DNA of 64,000 bases from VAZQ01 sp963725065 (GCA_963725065.1 CAVRXD010000012.1:62001-126000); one strand, 5' to 3'; positions 1-8,294 are shown, counted from the first letter of the stretch. Made by a program: numbers and translations. The notes: generated by a model from the letters alone, not told the origin.

Positions 1-20
1 GGCCATGAACCTGGCCCTTC

Positions 21-35
21 AAGGGCTTCGCCCTT
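21..35 (+). terminator. Short hairpin at window edge
   Basis: A perfect 6-bp stem (AAGGGC / GCCCTT) with a 3-base loop is followed by a pyrimidine-rich stretch but no clean T-run. It could end a transcript that enters from the left. The gene it would serve is outside the window, so this is weak. Confidence 0.25.
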
Positions 36-110
36 CCTTCTTCCCGGCACGACCCAGCTCATCCGCTTCGCCGGGAGGCCACGATCCCGTGGTATCATTA
101 TGCACGGGAA

Positions 111-139
111 TGTGTACTCAATCGTAGAGTGTGTATAAT
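111..139 (+). promoter_or_regulatory. Candidate promoter of the ankyrin-methyltransferase gene
   Basis: A consensus -10 box TATAAT lies at 134-139, placing a likely transcription start near 146, about 19 bases before the GTG start at 165. The -35 region (around 111-116) does not resemble TTGACA. An inverted repeat, CCCGTG at 86-91 and CACGGG at 103-108, sits just upstream where an activator or repressor could bind. The -10 is read directly; the regulatory role of the repeat is inference. Confidence 0.45.
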
Positions 140-164
140 GGGCTCGGGCGCATGACACGATTTA

Positions 165-2522
165 GTGTCGATCAGTTGCTGGGGTGTTTTGTTGACTAGC
201 ATTTCCGTCGTTGCTCCGACCGGGAGCGCCGAAGACGCCACTCTGGAACGAGCTGTTTGCGAGGCTGCCGAGCGCGGCAGCTTGAATTCCGTTCTTCGCC
301 TTCATCAAAGCGGGGCGCGCCTGCAGGCAGGCGACAATGAAGCACTCTGCCGCGCATGCGAGCATGGCCACCTCGAGGTGGTCCGCTATCTGCACCAGAT
401 GGGCGCCGACCTGAACGCACGCGACGGCGAGCCACTATGCCGAGCATGCGAAGGAGGCCATCTTCCGGTCGTTCGATATCTCCATCAAAACGGCGTGAAA
501 CTCAACGCGCGCGATAATGAACCGATTTGTGCGGCTTGCCGCGGCGGACAGCTCGAGGTCGTTCGATATCTCCATCAAAACGGCGTCAAGTTGAATGCAT
601 GCGACAATGGGCCGATTTGCGCGGCGTGCGCCAGCGGCCAATTGGAGATCGTTCGCTACCTCCATCAAAACGGCATCAGGCTCGACGCACGCAACGACGA
701 ACCGATCTGTCAGGCATGTGCTGCCGGCGCGCTCGAGGTGGTGCGCTATCTGCATCAAAATGGCATCGACGTGACCACCCGTGATGGCGAGCCACTCTGC
801 CGGGCTTGCGAGAGCGGTCGTCTTCCTGTCGTCCGTTATTTGACCGAGAACGGTGCGGCGTCGGACGCGCGCGACAACGAGCCGCTCTGTCGGGCGGCTG
901 GGAGCGGGCACGTCGGCGTCGTCCGTTATCTACATAACGTTGGCATCGAGCTGAATGCACGCAACAATGAAGCGCTCTGTCGTGCATGTGAGAACGGCCA
1001 ATTGGATGTTGTGCGCTATTTACAAAAATGCGGCGTCAAATTGAATGCGTTCAACAACGAGCCGCTCTGCCGTGCGTGTGATGGCGGTCAGCTCAACGTG
1101 GTGCGTTACTTGAATGAACACGGCATCAAGCTGAATGCCCGCAACAATGAGCCGATCTGTCGCGCATGCGACGCCGGTCACATGGAGGTTGTCCGCTATC
1201 TCCATCAAAACGGCGGCGAACTGACCGCGCGCGACAATGAACCCCTCTGCCGCGCCGCGGCGGCCGGTCACCTGGAGCTGCTTCGCTACATCCATCAGAA
1301 TGGAGGGGACGTTTCGGCGCGCGAGAGCGAACCGTTGCGCCGTGCGGCTGCCGGCAAGCACGCCTCGGTCGTACGATATCTCCATGATTCTGGCGCAGCT
1401 ACGCGATTGCTAACGGCCGACGCCCGCCGCTCGATCGACCAAATGAAGCATGAAATGCAGGCCGCGCCGGCCGTCGATCACCCCTCCGCGTTCTGGAAGG
1501 GCATGGGGGAGGTCAACGAACGGATTTTGGGCTGGTCGGGCGAAGGGAACTTCAAGCGCACCGTCAATCAGAACTATTTCAACTTCATCCCCATCGCGCC
1601 TGATGATCCTCGAATGGCACGTCTGCGTCGGCTCGTGCCCGACTTCACTCAAAATACGCTGGACCGATACGCGATCGAGGATCCCGACCGCGACCCGAGC
1701 TCGTGGATGTCGTTTTATCCGAACTACTACATTTTCAAGGACCCGGATGGTGCGGGAAAGCGAGAGCTGTACCGCGAGTACCTCGCTCTCATGTACGAGT
1801 ACGCGCTCCGGCGGGACCGTTCCGGGCTGCTTGCGACCCTCGAAGAGCCCACGCTGGGCAACCCGATCGGCGTTCAACGGAGCGGGCGGCTGATATCGCA
1901 GGATCTGGTCAATTCAGTGCGCGAACGAAACTCCATCATCGGCGTCATGGAGGCAAATACCGACGCGCATTTTACGCTGGCGGAGCTCGGCGCCGGCTAT
2001 GGCCGTCTCGGTTATGTCCTGCTGAAGACAACCAAGTGCCGATACTTCGTGTTCGATATTCCGCCGGCACTCTATGTTTCGCAGTGGTATCTGACGACTC
2101 TGTTTCCAAAACGCCGCGTCTTTCGATTTCGCCGTTTCGACACATTCAAGGAAATCGAGAGCGAATTGTCCCAGTCAGATCTGGCTTTCTTCACCCCCAA
2201 TCAGCTGACAAAATTTCCAGCCGGCTATTTCGATTTATTTGCGAACATCAGCTCAATTCACGAAATGCGGCGTGATCAAATCAAGCACTATATGGAACTC
2301 ATGGGGCGGACCACGAAGTCCGCGCTCTACTTGAAACAGCAGAAAGATTATGTGAATCCCGTCGATAATCTAGTAATCGGCAGGAATGATTACCCTCTGC
2401 CGTCCGGATGGGCTCCGGGCGTGGACCGTTTCGATCTGATCAATCCGGGCTTTTTCGAAAGGATTTACCGACGGGGCCGCCCGACGGACGTTGGAAATCC
2501 GGACACTGGCAGCGGCAGATAA
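165..2522 (+). CDS. Ankyrin-repeat protein fused to a sugar O-methyltransferase-like domain
   Basis: Residues 59 to about 418 are twelve 30-residue ankyrin-type repeats of the form EPLCRACxxGxLxVVRYLHQ followed by NG and about eight linker residues. A degenerate repeat caps the N-terminus (about 25-58). Nine repeats carry CxxC at positions 62/65 plus multiples of 30. From about residue 440 to 785 the protein resembles putative sugar O-methyltransferases of the NanM-like family: a SAM-binding ELGAGYGRLG near 607, then a FDIPPALY segment and a conserved C-terminus. The family is thought to methylate sugars in surface glycans; the repeats may bind a protein or glycan partner. The start is GTG at 165 because an in-frame TGA lies at 153-155; no clear ribosome site is visible. 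The hydrophobic residues 5-20 could be a poor signal sequence. An ATG at 152 opens only a 15-codon frame. Domain identity is recognised by eye; the fusion itself is read directly. Confidence 0.8.
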   Translation: MSISCWGVLLTSISVVAPTGSAEDATLERAVCEAAERGSLNSVLRLHQSGARLQAGDNEALCRACEHGHLEVVRYLHQMGADLNARDGEPLCRACEGGHLPVVRYLHQNGVKLNARDNEPICAACRGGQLEVVRYLHQNGVKLNACDNGPICAACASGQLEIVRYLHQNGIRLDARNDEPICQACAAGALEVVRYLHQNGIDVTTRDGEPLCRACESGRLPVVRYLTENGAASDARDNEPLCRAAGSGHVGVVRYLHNVGIELNARNNEALCRACENGQLDVVRYLQKCGVKLNAFNNEPLCRACDGGQLNVVRYLNEHGIKLNARNNEPICRACDAGHMEVVRYLHQNGGELTARDNEPLCRAAAAGHLELLRYIHQNGGDVSARESEPLRRAAAGKHASVVRYLHDSGAATRLLTADARRSIDQMKHEMQAAPAVDHPSAFWKGMGEVNERILGWSGEGNFKRTVNQNYFNFIPIAPDDPRMARLRRLVPDFTQNTLDRYAIEDPDRDPSSWMSFYPNYYIFKDPDGAGKRELYREYLALMYEYALRRDRSGLLATLEEPTLGNPIGVQRSGRLISQDLVNSVRERNSIIGVMEANTDAHFTLAELGAGYGRLGYVLLKTTKCRYFVFDIPPALYVSQWYLTTLFPKRRVFRFRRFDTFKEIESELSQSDLAFFTPNQLTKFPAGYFDLFANISSIHEMRRDQIKHYMELMGRTTKSALYLKQQKDYVNPVDNLVIGRNDYPLPSGWAPGVDRFDLINPGFFERIYRRGRPTDVGNPDTGSGR
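339..1418 (+). repeat. Twelve 90-bp coding repeats (ankyrin array)
   Basis: The DNA repeats with a 90-bp period, matching the 30-residue protein unit. Some neighbouring units are nearly identical at the base level: the stretches around 490-500 and 560-580 share the same run encoding VVRYLHQNGVK. This suggests unit duplication or gene conversion within the array. Later units (after about 1260) are more diverged and lose the cysteines. Confidence 0.8.
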
Positions 2523-2587
2523 ATTTCTATCCAGTAGCCGCGAACGGCTCATCGGGCGAGCCGGGAGTCCGCGCGTCTGAGCTGCTT

Positions 2588-2623
2588 ATCCTGAGGGGCG
2601 GCGAAGCCGCCGTCCCAAGGGAT
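2588..2623. repeat. REP-like palindromic element
   Basis: A nested palindrome: outer arms ATCCTGAGG and CCCAAGGGAT flank a perfect inner stem GGCGGC-gaa-GCCGCC. It resembles the small palindromic intergenic repeats common in Rhizobiales genomes. It lies between two converging genes and could also act as a bidirectional terminator. Confidence 0.5.
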
Positions 2624-2692
2624 GGGCGGCCACCGATTGGCTTTCGTGGGCCTCCCTGCTTGAGACGCCGCATAGGACTAGAGGCCGCCCTA

Positions 2693-3823
2693 TCATGGTC
2701 CCCGCAACAGGATCTTGAGTCTGGACGCTACGAACGCGACATCGTCTTCGGTCAGGGACAGCGCGCTTGGCAGATTGACGCCGTAGGGCGACACCGCATA
2801 GGACGCCGAATTGCGTCCGCGCGCTGCCGCCGCGGCCGGAGATGAATGGTAAGCGGGCAACATGCTCAGGGGATGAAAGAACGGCCGGCAGTCGATGTCG
2901 TGTTCGCGCATGGCGAGGATAACTTTCTCCTTCGTCCAACCCAGACTCGGCTCGAGCACGGCCGTTACCATCCAGTACGTGTTGAAGACGTCGGCCGTCT
3001 GGCTATTGAGCGTGATGCCCGAAACGTCCGCGAGTTCGCGACAGTACCAATCGAAGATCTTGCGCTTGCGGCTGATCAACTCCGGCAGACGTTCCAACTG
3101 CGCCATCCCGAGCGCGGCCTGCATGGAAGACATGCGATATTTCTGGCCGACCAGATGGCTCCAGTACATCATGTCGCCAGGCGCGCGCCCATGGTCACGT
3201 AGCGCGAGGCAGCGCCTGTACGTCGGCTCGTCATCGAGCAGCAGGATGCCGCCCTCCCCGGTCGTGAGGGTCTTGGATCCGTGGAAGCTGAATGCGCTGC
3301 ATTCACCGAAAGAGCCCGCCGGACGGCGCTTGTAGGTCGCTCCCACCGCTTCGGCCGCGTCCTCGATCACCGCGACGTTGCGCTCGCGGCACAGTTCCAG
3401 GATCGGATCAAAGTCGGGCATGTTGCCATAGAGATCGACTACGATCACGGCCTTGGTCCGTGGCGTCAGTACCGCCGCGATGCTGTCCGCTGTAATGCAC
3501 CAACTGACGGGATCGAAATCGGCAAACACCACTGTGGCGCCGACATAGCTTACCGGTGCGGACGTGGCGATCCACGTGACGTCGGGGACGATGACCTCGT
3601 CACCCGGACCGATACCGAGCGCCATCAGCGCGAGGTGCAGCCCCGCCGTGCACGAAGGCAGCGCAATGCCGTAGCGCCGGCCGGTGAAGGCTGAGAAATG
3701 CCGCTCGAACTCGCCCTGGTACTTGGCAGAATTCGCGTACCATCCATTGGCCACGGCGTCATTGACGTATCGGATCTCTTTGTCAGTAATCCACGGACCC
3801 GCAATTGGGATACGTGCCGACAT
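2693..3823 (-). CDS. DegT/DnrJ/EryC1/StrS family aminotransferase
   Basis: A PLP-dependent aminotransferase of the sugar type, which transfers an amino group (usually from glutamate) to a keto-sugar nucleotide used for O-antigen, capsule or glycosylation. The PLP lysine is K185-K186 in the context FHGSKTLTTGEGG (numbered from the TTG codon at 3826, K185), and the ring-nitrogen aspartate is in VIEDAAEAVG. Length, about 376 residues, is normal for the family. ATG at 3823 is chosen, with AGGA just upstream; a TTG directly before it is an alternative. It converges on the ankyrin-methyltransferase gene, and both products fit sugar modification, so they may act on the same glycan. That link is inference; the substrate cannot be read from sequence. 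Confidence 0.9.
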   Translation of the reverse strand: MSARIPIAGPWITDKEIRYVNDAVANGWYANSAKYQGEFERHFSAFTGRRYGIALPSCTAGLHLALMALGIGPGDEVIVPDVTWIATSAPVSYVGATVVFADFDPVSWCITADSIAAVLTPRTKAVIVVDLYGNMPDFDPILELCRERNVAVIEDAAEAVGATYKRRPAGSFGECSAFSFHGSKTLTTGEGGILLLDDEPTYRRCLALRDHGRAPGDMMYWSHLVGQKYRMSSMQAALGMAQLERLPELISRKRKIFDWYCRELADVSGITLNSQTADVFNTYWMVTAVLEPSLGWTKEKVILAMREHDIDCRPFFHPLSMLPAYHSSPAAAAARGRNSASYAVSPYGVNLPSALSLTEDDVAFVASRLKILLRGP

Positions 3824-4251
3824 CAATCCTCGCTCTCAGCTTGGGCCCGCTTTGGTCCATATGCCACATCGGCCCGGTGTCAGCCAGTACGTGGGGTTCA
3901 GTGTCACCTCGTCCATATCCCCGGACGAAGTCTCGCATTCCCATCGGCGAGTGCCGCGCAGGGACCGATTGACGTCTTTGACCTGTTGCCGCGATGCGAA
4001 GGGCCGCTGTCCAAATCGATGTGCCGTCGCGCCTCGATTTCGGCCAGATAGGCCAGTACGAGCCCACCGTCAGGACGCCATGGGAGGCGCCGTGACGTCG
4101 CGTGGGGGGCTCAGCGCGCCGGACTGCACCTAGCTTGCGGCGGCGCATCTCAATCGGATGGTTCTCTCAGGCTCATACGGGCGCCGCCGGGCGGAAAGCC
4201 GCGGGCGCGCCACCTTACGTCGTTTCGATCTTGCTCGAAGAGAGGCCAAGG
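3824..4251. other. Gene-free interval
   Basis: Open frames here are short, have atypical composition and resemble no family I recognise. The interval should hold the promoter of the aminotransferase (leftward) and of the cysteine-rich secreted protein (rightward). I see no clear promoter boxes. Confidence 0.4.
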
Positions 4252-4518
4252 ATGTTCCGGAAAGTCGCCCTGCTGACCGCCGTCGTCGCCGTGTGGGTCA
4301 TGCCTGCCCTGGCGCAGTCGCCGTTGCCGCCGCTGCCGTTTCCTCCACTACCAATGCCGCAAGGCACGCCGGAGGAACGGGCAGCCTGCGCCCCCGATGT
4401 GCACAAATTCTGCGGTTCCGACCTGCAGGATACGATGCGCGTACTGGCATGCCTGCAGGCCAATCGGCCGAAGATCAGCGCGGCTTGCAACCGGGTGCTG
4501 GTCAGCCACGGCCAGTGA
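4252..4518 (+). CDS. Small secreted cysteine-rich repeat protein
   Basis: An 88-residue protein with a clear signal peptide (MFRKVALLTAVVAVWVMPALA, cleavage after ALA expected), a short proline-rich linker, and one cysteine-rich unit with C-x7-C, then CL and a final C before the C-terminus. This pattern matches the GLG1-like cysteine-rich repeat (PF00839) found in small periplasmic proteins of Rhizobiales. Four cysteines probably form two disulfides. Function is unknown. The start is set by a GAAGAGAGG ribosome site just upstream of the ATG. Confidence 0.75.
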   Translation: MFRKVALLTAVVAVWVMPALAQSPLPPLPFPPLPMPQGTPEERAACAPDVHKFCGSDLQDTMRVLACLQANRPKISAACNRVLVSHGQ

Positions 4519-4668
4519 GCCCGGGCGCGGCTGGCGGCTTCCGGTCCCGAGAATCCGCTGCCTCCCCATTCGCACTTGCGCCTTTCTTTGATAGCATCGG
4601 AGGGGTCGAGGCGTTTCCGCAAACGAGGTGCCCTGCGCCGGAAACCGCCAACGGCGAAGAGGCAAATC

Positions 4669-5238
4669 ATGTTCACCGATCGCAGACGCGTCCTCACGCT
4701 TCTCGCCGCTTCCTTCACGACCCCGGTCTTTGCACAAGCGCCCGCCATGACCCGCATCACCGCCTACGCCTTTTCGTTTTCCGGGCTCGGGGGTGCAGAC
4801 ATCAAGCTTGCTGATCACGTTGGCAAGCCGATCCTCGTCGTCAACACGGCTTCGCTCTGTGGGTACACACCCCAGTATGCCGGCCTACAGCAGCTTTGGG
4901 CGCGCTATCACGAGCGCGGGTTGATGATCGTCGGTGTGCCGTCGAACGATTTCGGCGGCCAGGAGCCCGGCGGTGCGGACGACATCGTAAAGACGGCGCA
5001 CGGCGAATACGGCGTCGGCTTCCCGCTTGCTGCAAAAGCACAGCTTAAGGGATCGAACACGCATCCCTTCTACAAATGGGCGGCGAATGAGCGTCCGCTC
5101 GAAACGCCGCGCTGGAACTTTCACAAATATCTCATCGGCCGCGATGGCCATATCGCCGCGGTTTTTCCCACCGCTATCGAGCCGATGGACGCGCGGGTCA
5201 TCAACGCGATCGTGAAAGAGCTTCCGCGACCGGAATAA
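4669..5238 (+). CDS. Glutathione peroxidase family protein, exported
   Basis: A 189-residue thiol peroxidase that reduces hydroperoxides. The catalytic set is visible: C64 in NTASLCGYTPQY, Q98 in SNDFGGQEPG, and W149-N150 in PRWNFHKYLI. The first 23 residues (MFTDRRRVLTLLAASF then TTPVFAQA) look like a signal peptide, so the enzyme probably acts in the periplasm, unlike most cytoplasmic relatives. It has cysteine, not selenocysteine, and probably uses thioredoxin-like or glutathione reductants. The ATG at 4669 is chosen because it begins the signal peptide and follows GAAGAGG. It lies 150 bases after the cysteine-rich protein gene. Confidence 0.88.
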   Translation: MFTDRRRVLTLLAASFTTPVFAQAPAMTRITAYAFSFSGLGGADIKLADHVGKPILVVNTASLCGYTPQYAGLQQLWARYHERGLMIVGVPSNDFGGQEPGGADDIVKTAHGEYGVGFPLAAKAQLKGSNTHPFYKWAANERPLETPRWNFHKYLIGRDGHIAAVFPTAIEPMDARVINAIVKELPRPE

Positions 5239-5328
5239 GATGCAGCCCGCAGTGTTGACCAGCAATCACATGCCCGGCGCATCCTCGGTCCCGAGCATGC
5301 CACTCAATACCACACAGGGAGGTTTCGT

Positions 5329-6228
5329 ATGTCTGCTCAACCGAAACTGATGTCCGACTTGGAGGGCCTGGCGCATCAGGTCGATCCCCTGTCGCGCCGC
5401 GGGTTCTTCCTCGCCACTTCGGCCGCGGCCGCCGCCGGCTATACGCTCGCCGCAGGGCCTGTTCGCGCCGATGCCATCAAGACCGATACCGACGGGCTGA
5501 CTACCGGCGACGCCAAGGTCAAGGTCGCCGACGGCGAGATGCCGGTTTACTACGCCCGTCCCGCCAACGTGCAGAATCCGCCCGTGATCATGGTGGCGAT
5601 GGAGATTTTCGGATTGCACGAATACATCAAGGACGTCACGCGGCGTCTCGGCAAGCTTGGCGCGCTCGCCATTGCGCCGGATTATTATTTCCGCAAGGGC
5701 GAGGATCTCACCAAGATCACCGAAATGCCGAAGCTCATGCCGATCGTCAACAGCAAGCCGGATGCCGAGCTTCTCTCCGACCTCGACGCCACTGCGGCGT
5801 GGGCCAAGTCGCAGGGCGGTGACACCAACCGACTCGGCATCATGGGCTTCTGCCGCGGCGGGCGCACGGTCTGGGAATACGCCGCCCACAACAAGGACCT
5901 CAAGGCGGGCGTCGCATTCTACGGCTCGCTGGTCGACCCGGACACGCAGGCATCGATCTGGCCCAAGAGCCCGACCGCGCTTGCGCCCCAGATGCAGGCG
6001 CCGGTGCTCGGTCTCTATGGCGAAGCGGATCAAGGCATCCCCCTGACCCAGGTAGATGCGATGAAGGCCGCGCTGCAAGGCGCTGGCAAGACGTTCGAGA
6101 TCAAGGTCTATCAGGGCGCGCCGCACGGCTTCCATGCCGATTATCGCGCAAGCTACCGCAAGGAAGCCGCCGAGGAGGCATGGAAAGAGATGATTGCGTG
6201 GTTCAAGAAATACAAAGTGCTGAGCTGA
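5329..6228 (+). CDS. Dienelactone hydrolase family protein, Tat-exported
   Basis: An alpha/beta hydrolase of 299 residues. The catalytic triad is visible: nucleophile C175 in GFCRGG, D234 in GEADQG, H266 in GAPHGFH. This matches carboxymethylenebutenolidase-type enzymes that open lactones of aromatic degradation. A twin-arginine signal (SRRGFFLATSAAAAAGYTLA, residues 22-41) implies folded export to the periplasm; several homologues share this. A strong GGGAGG precedes the ATG. Natural substrate unknown. Confidence 0.88.
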   Translation: MSAQPKLMSDLEGLAHQVDPLSRRGFFLATSAAAAAGYTLAAGPVRADAIKTDTDGLTTGDAKVKVADGEMPVYYARPANVQNPPVIMVAMEIFGLHEYIKDVTRRLGKLGALAIAPDYYFRKGEDLTKITEMPKLMPIVNSKPDAELLSDLDATAAWAKSQGGDTNRLGIMGFCRGGRTVWEYAAHNKDLKAGVAFYGSLVDPDTQASIWPKSPTALAPQMQAPVLGLYGEADQGIPLTQVDAMKAALQGAGKTFEIKVYQGAPHGFHADYRASYRKEAAEEAWKEMIAWFKKYKVLS

Positions 6229-6321
6229 GGGACGCGCGGTTCACCACCGAGCGCGGGGCTCCGGCGCTGCGCTCGGTCGCGAGGCACCGAAACCCAGACC
6301 TGAGCTGTGCGTTGAAGGCAC

Positions 6322-6543
6322 ATGGCTGCCACCGCTTCTTCCGCCATTCTGCGCATCTGGTATGAGCCGAATGACGAGTCGCTTTTCGTCACCTTCGTTG
6401 GCGGCAAGACCTACGCTTATGAGGGCGTGCCCGGACAGCTCTGTCGTTCGTTCCTCGCGGCTGAATCGCGTGGCAGATTTTTCAACGTGCACATCCGGGA
6501 TCGCTATCCTCACCGGCTCGTGAAGTCTCGTCGGACGAGTTGA
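6322..6543 (+). CDS. KTSC domain-containing protein
   Basis: A 73-residue protein that is essentially one KTSC domain: SSAILRIWYEP at the start, a central GGKTYAYEGVP, and a C-terminal SRGRFFNVHIRDRYPHRLV. The KTSC domain occurs alone or attached to lysyl-tRNA synthetase-like and other proteins; its function is not established. It has a GAAGG ribosome site and follows the dienelactone hydrolase by 93 bases. Confidence 0.85.
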   Translation: MAATASSAILRIWYEPNDESLFVTFVGGKTYAYEGVPGQLCRSFLAAESRGRFFNVHIRDRYPHRLVKSRRTS

Positions 6544-6613
6544 GCAGCAAAGGCGCTTGTCGGTCTCGGCATCACCGGCCGCGGTGGCTTTCGCTCAGAG
6601 ATCGATGGCGCCC

Positions 6614-7567
6614 TCATTTCGGAATCTGCACCAGTTCCTTCAACTGCTCGGATGTCAGCGGCGCTGGAATGAACTTCGCCGCCACCGCGTCGGCCATGAT
6701 CTGATCGACGCCCTCGATGTGGTCGGTCGCCAAGCTTTCCTTCGGGATGAGGTTGCGCACGCGCAGGACGATCTTCTCGGGCAAGTTGGAATATTCGGCA
6801 TATGCCTTGAGCGCGGCCGGATCGGAATACATCCACGCCACCGTATCCTGATAGGCCCGATTGAACCGGGTGATGGCATCGCGGCGGTTCTGCAGGGTAT
6901 TCACGTTGGTCAGATTGACGCGCACGGTCCGGGTGCGCAACGACGCCACCTCGTTACCCGTAGCGATGATGCGGATTTTTCCATCCTCCGCGAGGTCGAG
7001 ACCGAACGGCGCAGCGCCGAATCCGACATCGACTTGCCCTGTCATGGTCTGCGTGATCGTCGATGCGATATTGCCGGTCGACGTCGGCTTGGCAGTGAGC
7101 TTGTATTGCGCGATGAGCGCGAGCAGCGCGGCATGGCTCGATGAACCGGTCAGGGAATAAGCAACCGTCTTGCCGTTGAAATCCTCGATCTTCTGGATCG
7201 GCGAATTGGCGGGCACATACCAATAGAGATCGGGAGCGCCGATCATTTCGCTGCCGATGATGCGGATCGGTGCGCCCTTGGCGAAGGTACCCACGGCGGC
7301 GGACACACCGGCCGCGGTCGCGATATCCATGCTGCCGCCGATCACCGCCTGGATCGATTCCGGGCCGGCCTGGACGTAGAGGATTTCAAGATCGAGCCCG
7401 TGCTTCTTGAAGATGCCCCCGCGCTGGCCGAGTTCGGCGACACCGGCGTCCCAAGCGCCGCGCTGCGGGATCGCAACCTTCAACGTTTCCTGCGACCAGC
7501 CATCGCTGCCCGCGCCGGCGGCCAGAGCGAACGTGCAGAGGGCCGCGATCAATTTTGCCCTTGTCAT
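6614..7567 (-). CDS. ABC transporter substrate-binding protein (NMT1/SsuA-like)
   Basis: A 317-residue periplasmic receptor of the NMT1/THI5-like class, which delivers sulfonates, nitrate-like anions, pyrimidines or aromatic compounds to ABC importers. The signal peptide MTRAKLIAALCTFALAAGAG precedes a mature start near QETLKVAIPQRGAW. Conserved features include GIFKKHGLDLEI and a GGSMDIATAAG segment. The ATG at 7567 is chosen over longer upstream frames because GGGAGG lies before it and the signal peptide begins there. No permease or ATPase gene is adjacent, so the transporter is an orphan receptor or pairs with a distant locus. Confidence 0.85.
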   Translation of the reverse strand: MTRAKLIAALCTFALAAGAGSDGWSQETLKVAIPQRGAWDAGVAELGQRGGIFKKHGLDLEILYVQAGPESIQAVIGGSMDIATAAGVSAAVGTFAKGAPIRIIGSEMIGAPDLYWYVPANSPIQKIEDFNGKTVAYSLTGSSSHAALLALIAQYKLTAKPTSTGNIASTITQTMTGQVDVGFGAAPFGLDLAEDGKIRIIATGNEVASLRTRTVRVNLTNVNTLQNRRDAITRFNRAYQDTVAWMYSDPAALKAYAEYSNLPEKIVLRVRNLIPKESLATDHIEGVDQIMADAVAAKFIPAPLTSEQLKELVQIPK

Positions 7568-7730
7568 TATGTTCCTCCCGTCGTCGCGGCCAGCCACCGC
7601 TGCTGCGACCGTGACCATATGAGCCGATACGCGCCGCGCCTTCAAGCCGACGCCCCGCCCGGATTTGCACTCGACAGCAGGATGGTCGCCGGTAAATGAT
7701 GGGGTCAGCAGCACACGCGCGGATCGTCCG

Positions 7731-8093
7731 ATGCTTCACCGCAATATCAAGCCTACGTTCGCAGATTTGCTCGAAGACGAATTCGCTCAGGAGAAGGCGT
7801 CGGCGCTTGGCCGACTGGGGCGGACACTCGAGGCAAAGCTCGCAGCCCTAACCCGGTTCGACGCCAGCCTGGGACGCGAAGCGCCATCCCCTGCACAGCG
7901 GCAATTGCGTGCTTCGTTGGTCGCCGAGGCCAGTTCCGCGCTCTGGCATTTCGCAGTGCAACGCGAGGCCTGTGGGCTTCGCGACATGCGTTACGTGCTC
8001 CGCGACTACGGCGTTCCGGCGGAGGTCGCTGCCCGCATGGGCGCCCTGCCGATCCACCCGACACCGTCGCGCAAGCCGAACGGCAGGTCATAG
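7731..8093 (+). CDS. DUF6665 family protein
   Basis: A 120-residue soluble protein. The segment EDEFAQEKASALGRLGRTLE and the later LWHFAVQREACGLRDMRYVL then DYGVPAEV match a small family of unknown function (DUF6665) common in Rhizobiales. It is mostly helical, without signal or membrane segment. The start at 7731 (MLHRNIKP) is the first ATG that keeps the conserved N-terminus; no strong ribosome site is visible. Confidence 0.65.
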   Translation: MLHRNIKPTFADLLEDEFAQEKASALGRLGRTLEAKLAALTRFDASLGREAPSPAQRQLRASLVAEASSALWHFAVQREACGLRDMRYVLRDYGVPAEVAARMGALPIHPTPSRKPNGRS

Positions 8094-8294
8094 AGCGCTC
8101 TCGGGCGAAGCAGACACCCTCGAGCGAAGCCGGCCCGTGCGATCATAGGCTCTGTCAGCTGGGTTCGGCGCCGGTGGTCCCATGGCGTCGAACCATTTTC
8201 CCACCCCCCGTGTCAGTGCCGCTGAAACCCGCTAGGATACCGCTACTTCCGGCCGAGCTCGGGCCACCGATTCCACTCTGAAAGGGCCATACGC

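Noticed and set aside
3783..4148. 121-codon leftward frame overlapping the aminotransferase start
   Set aside because: Overlaps a well-supported gene in another frame, lacks a ribosome site and resembles no family.
5266..6135. Long open frame antisense to the dienelactone hydrolase gene
   Set aside because: It lies wholly opposite a gene with a complete catalytic triad, has no recognisable motifs, and arises from high GC and biased codon use.
6614..7567. Thiamine-pyrimidine (THI5) biosynthetic enzyme instead of receptor
   Set aside because: The signal peptide and overall receptor pattern fit an ABC solute receptor; no catalytic THI5 residues were seen.
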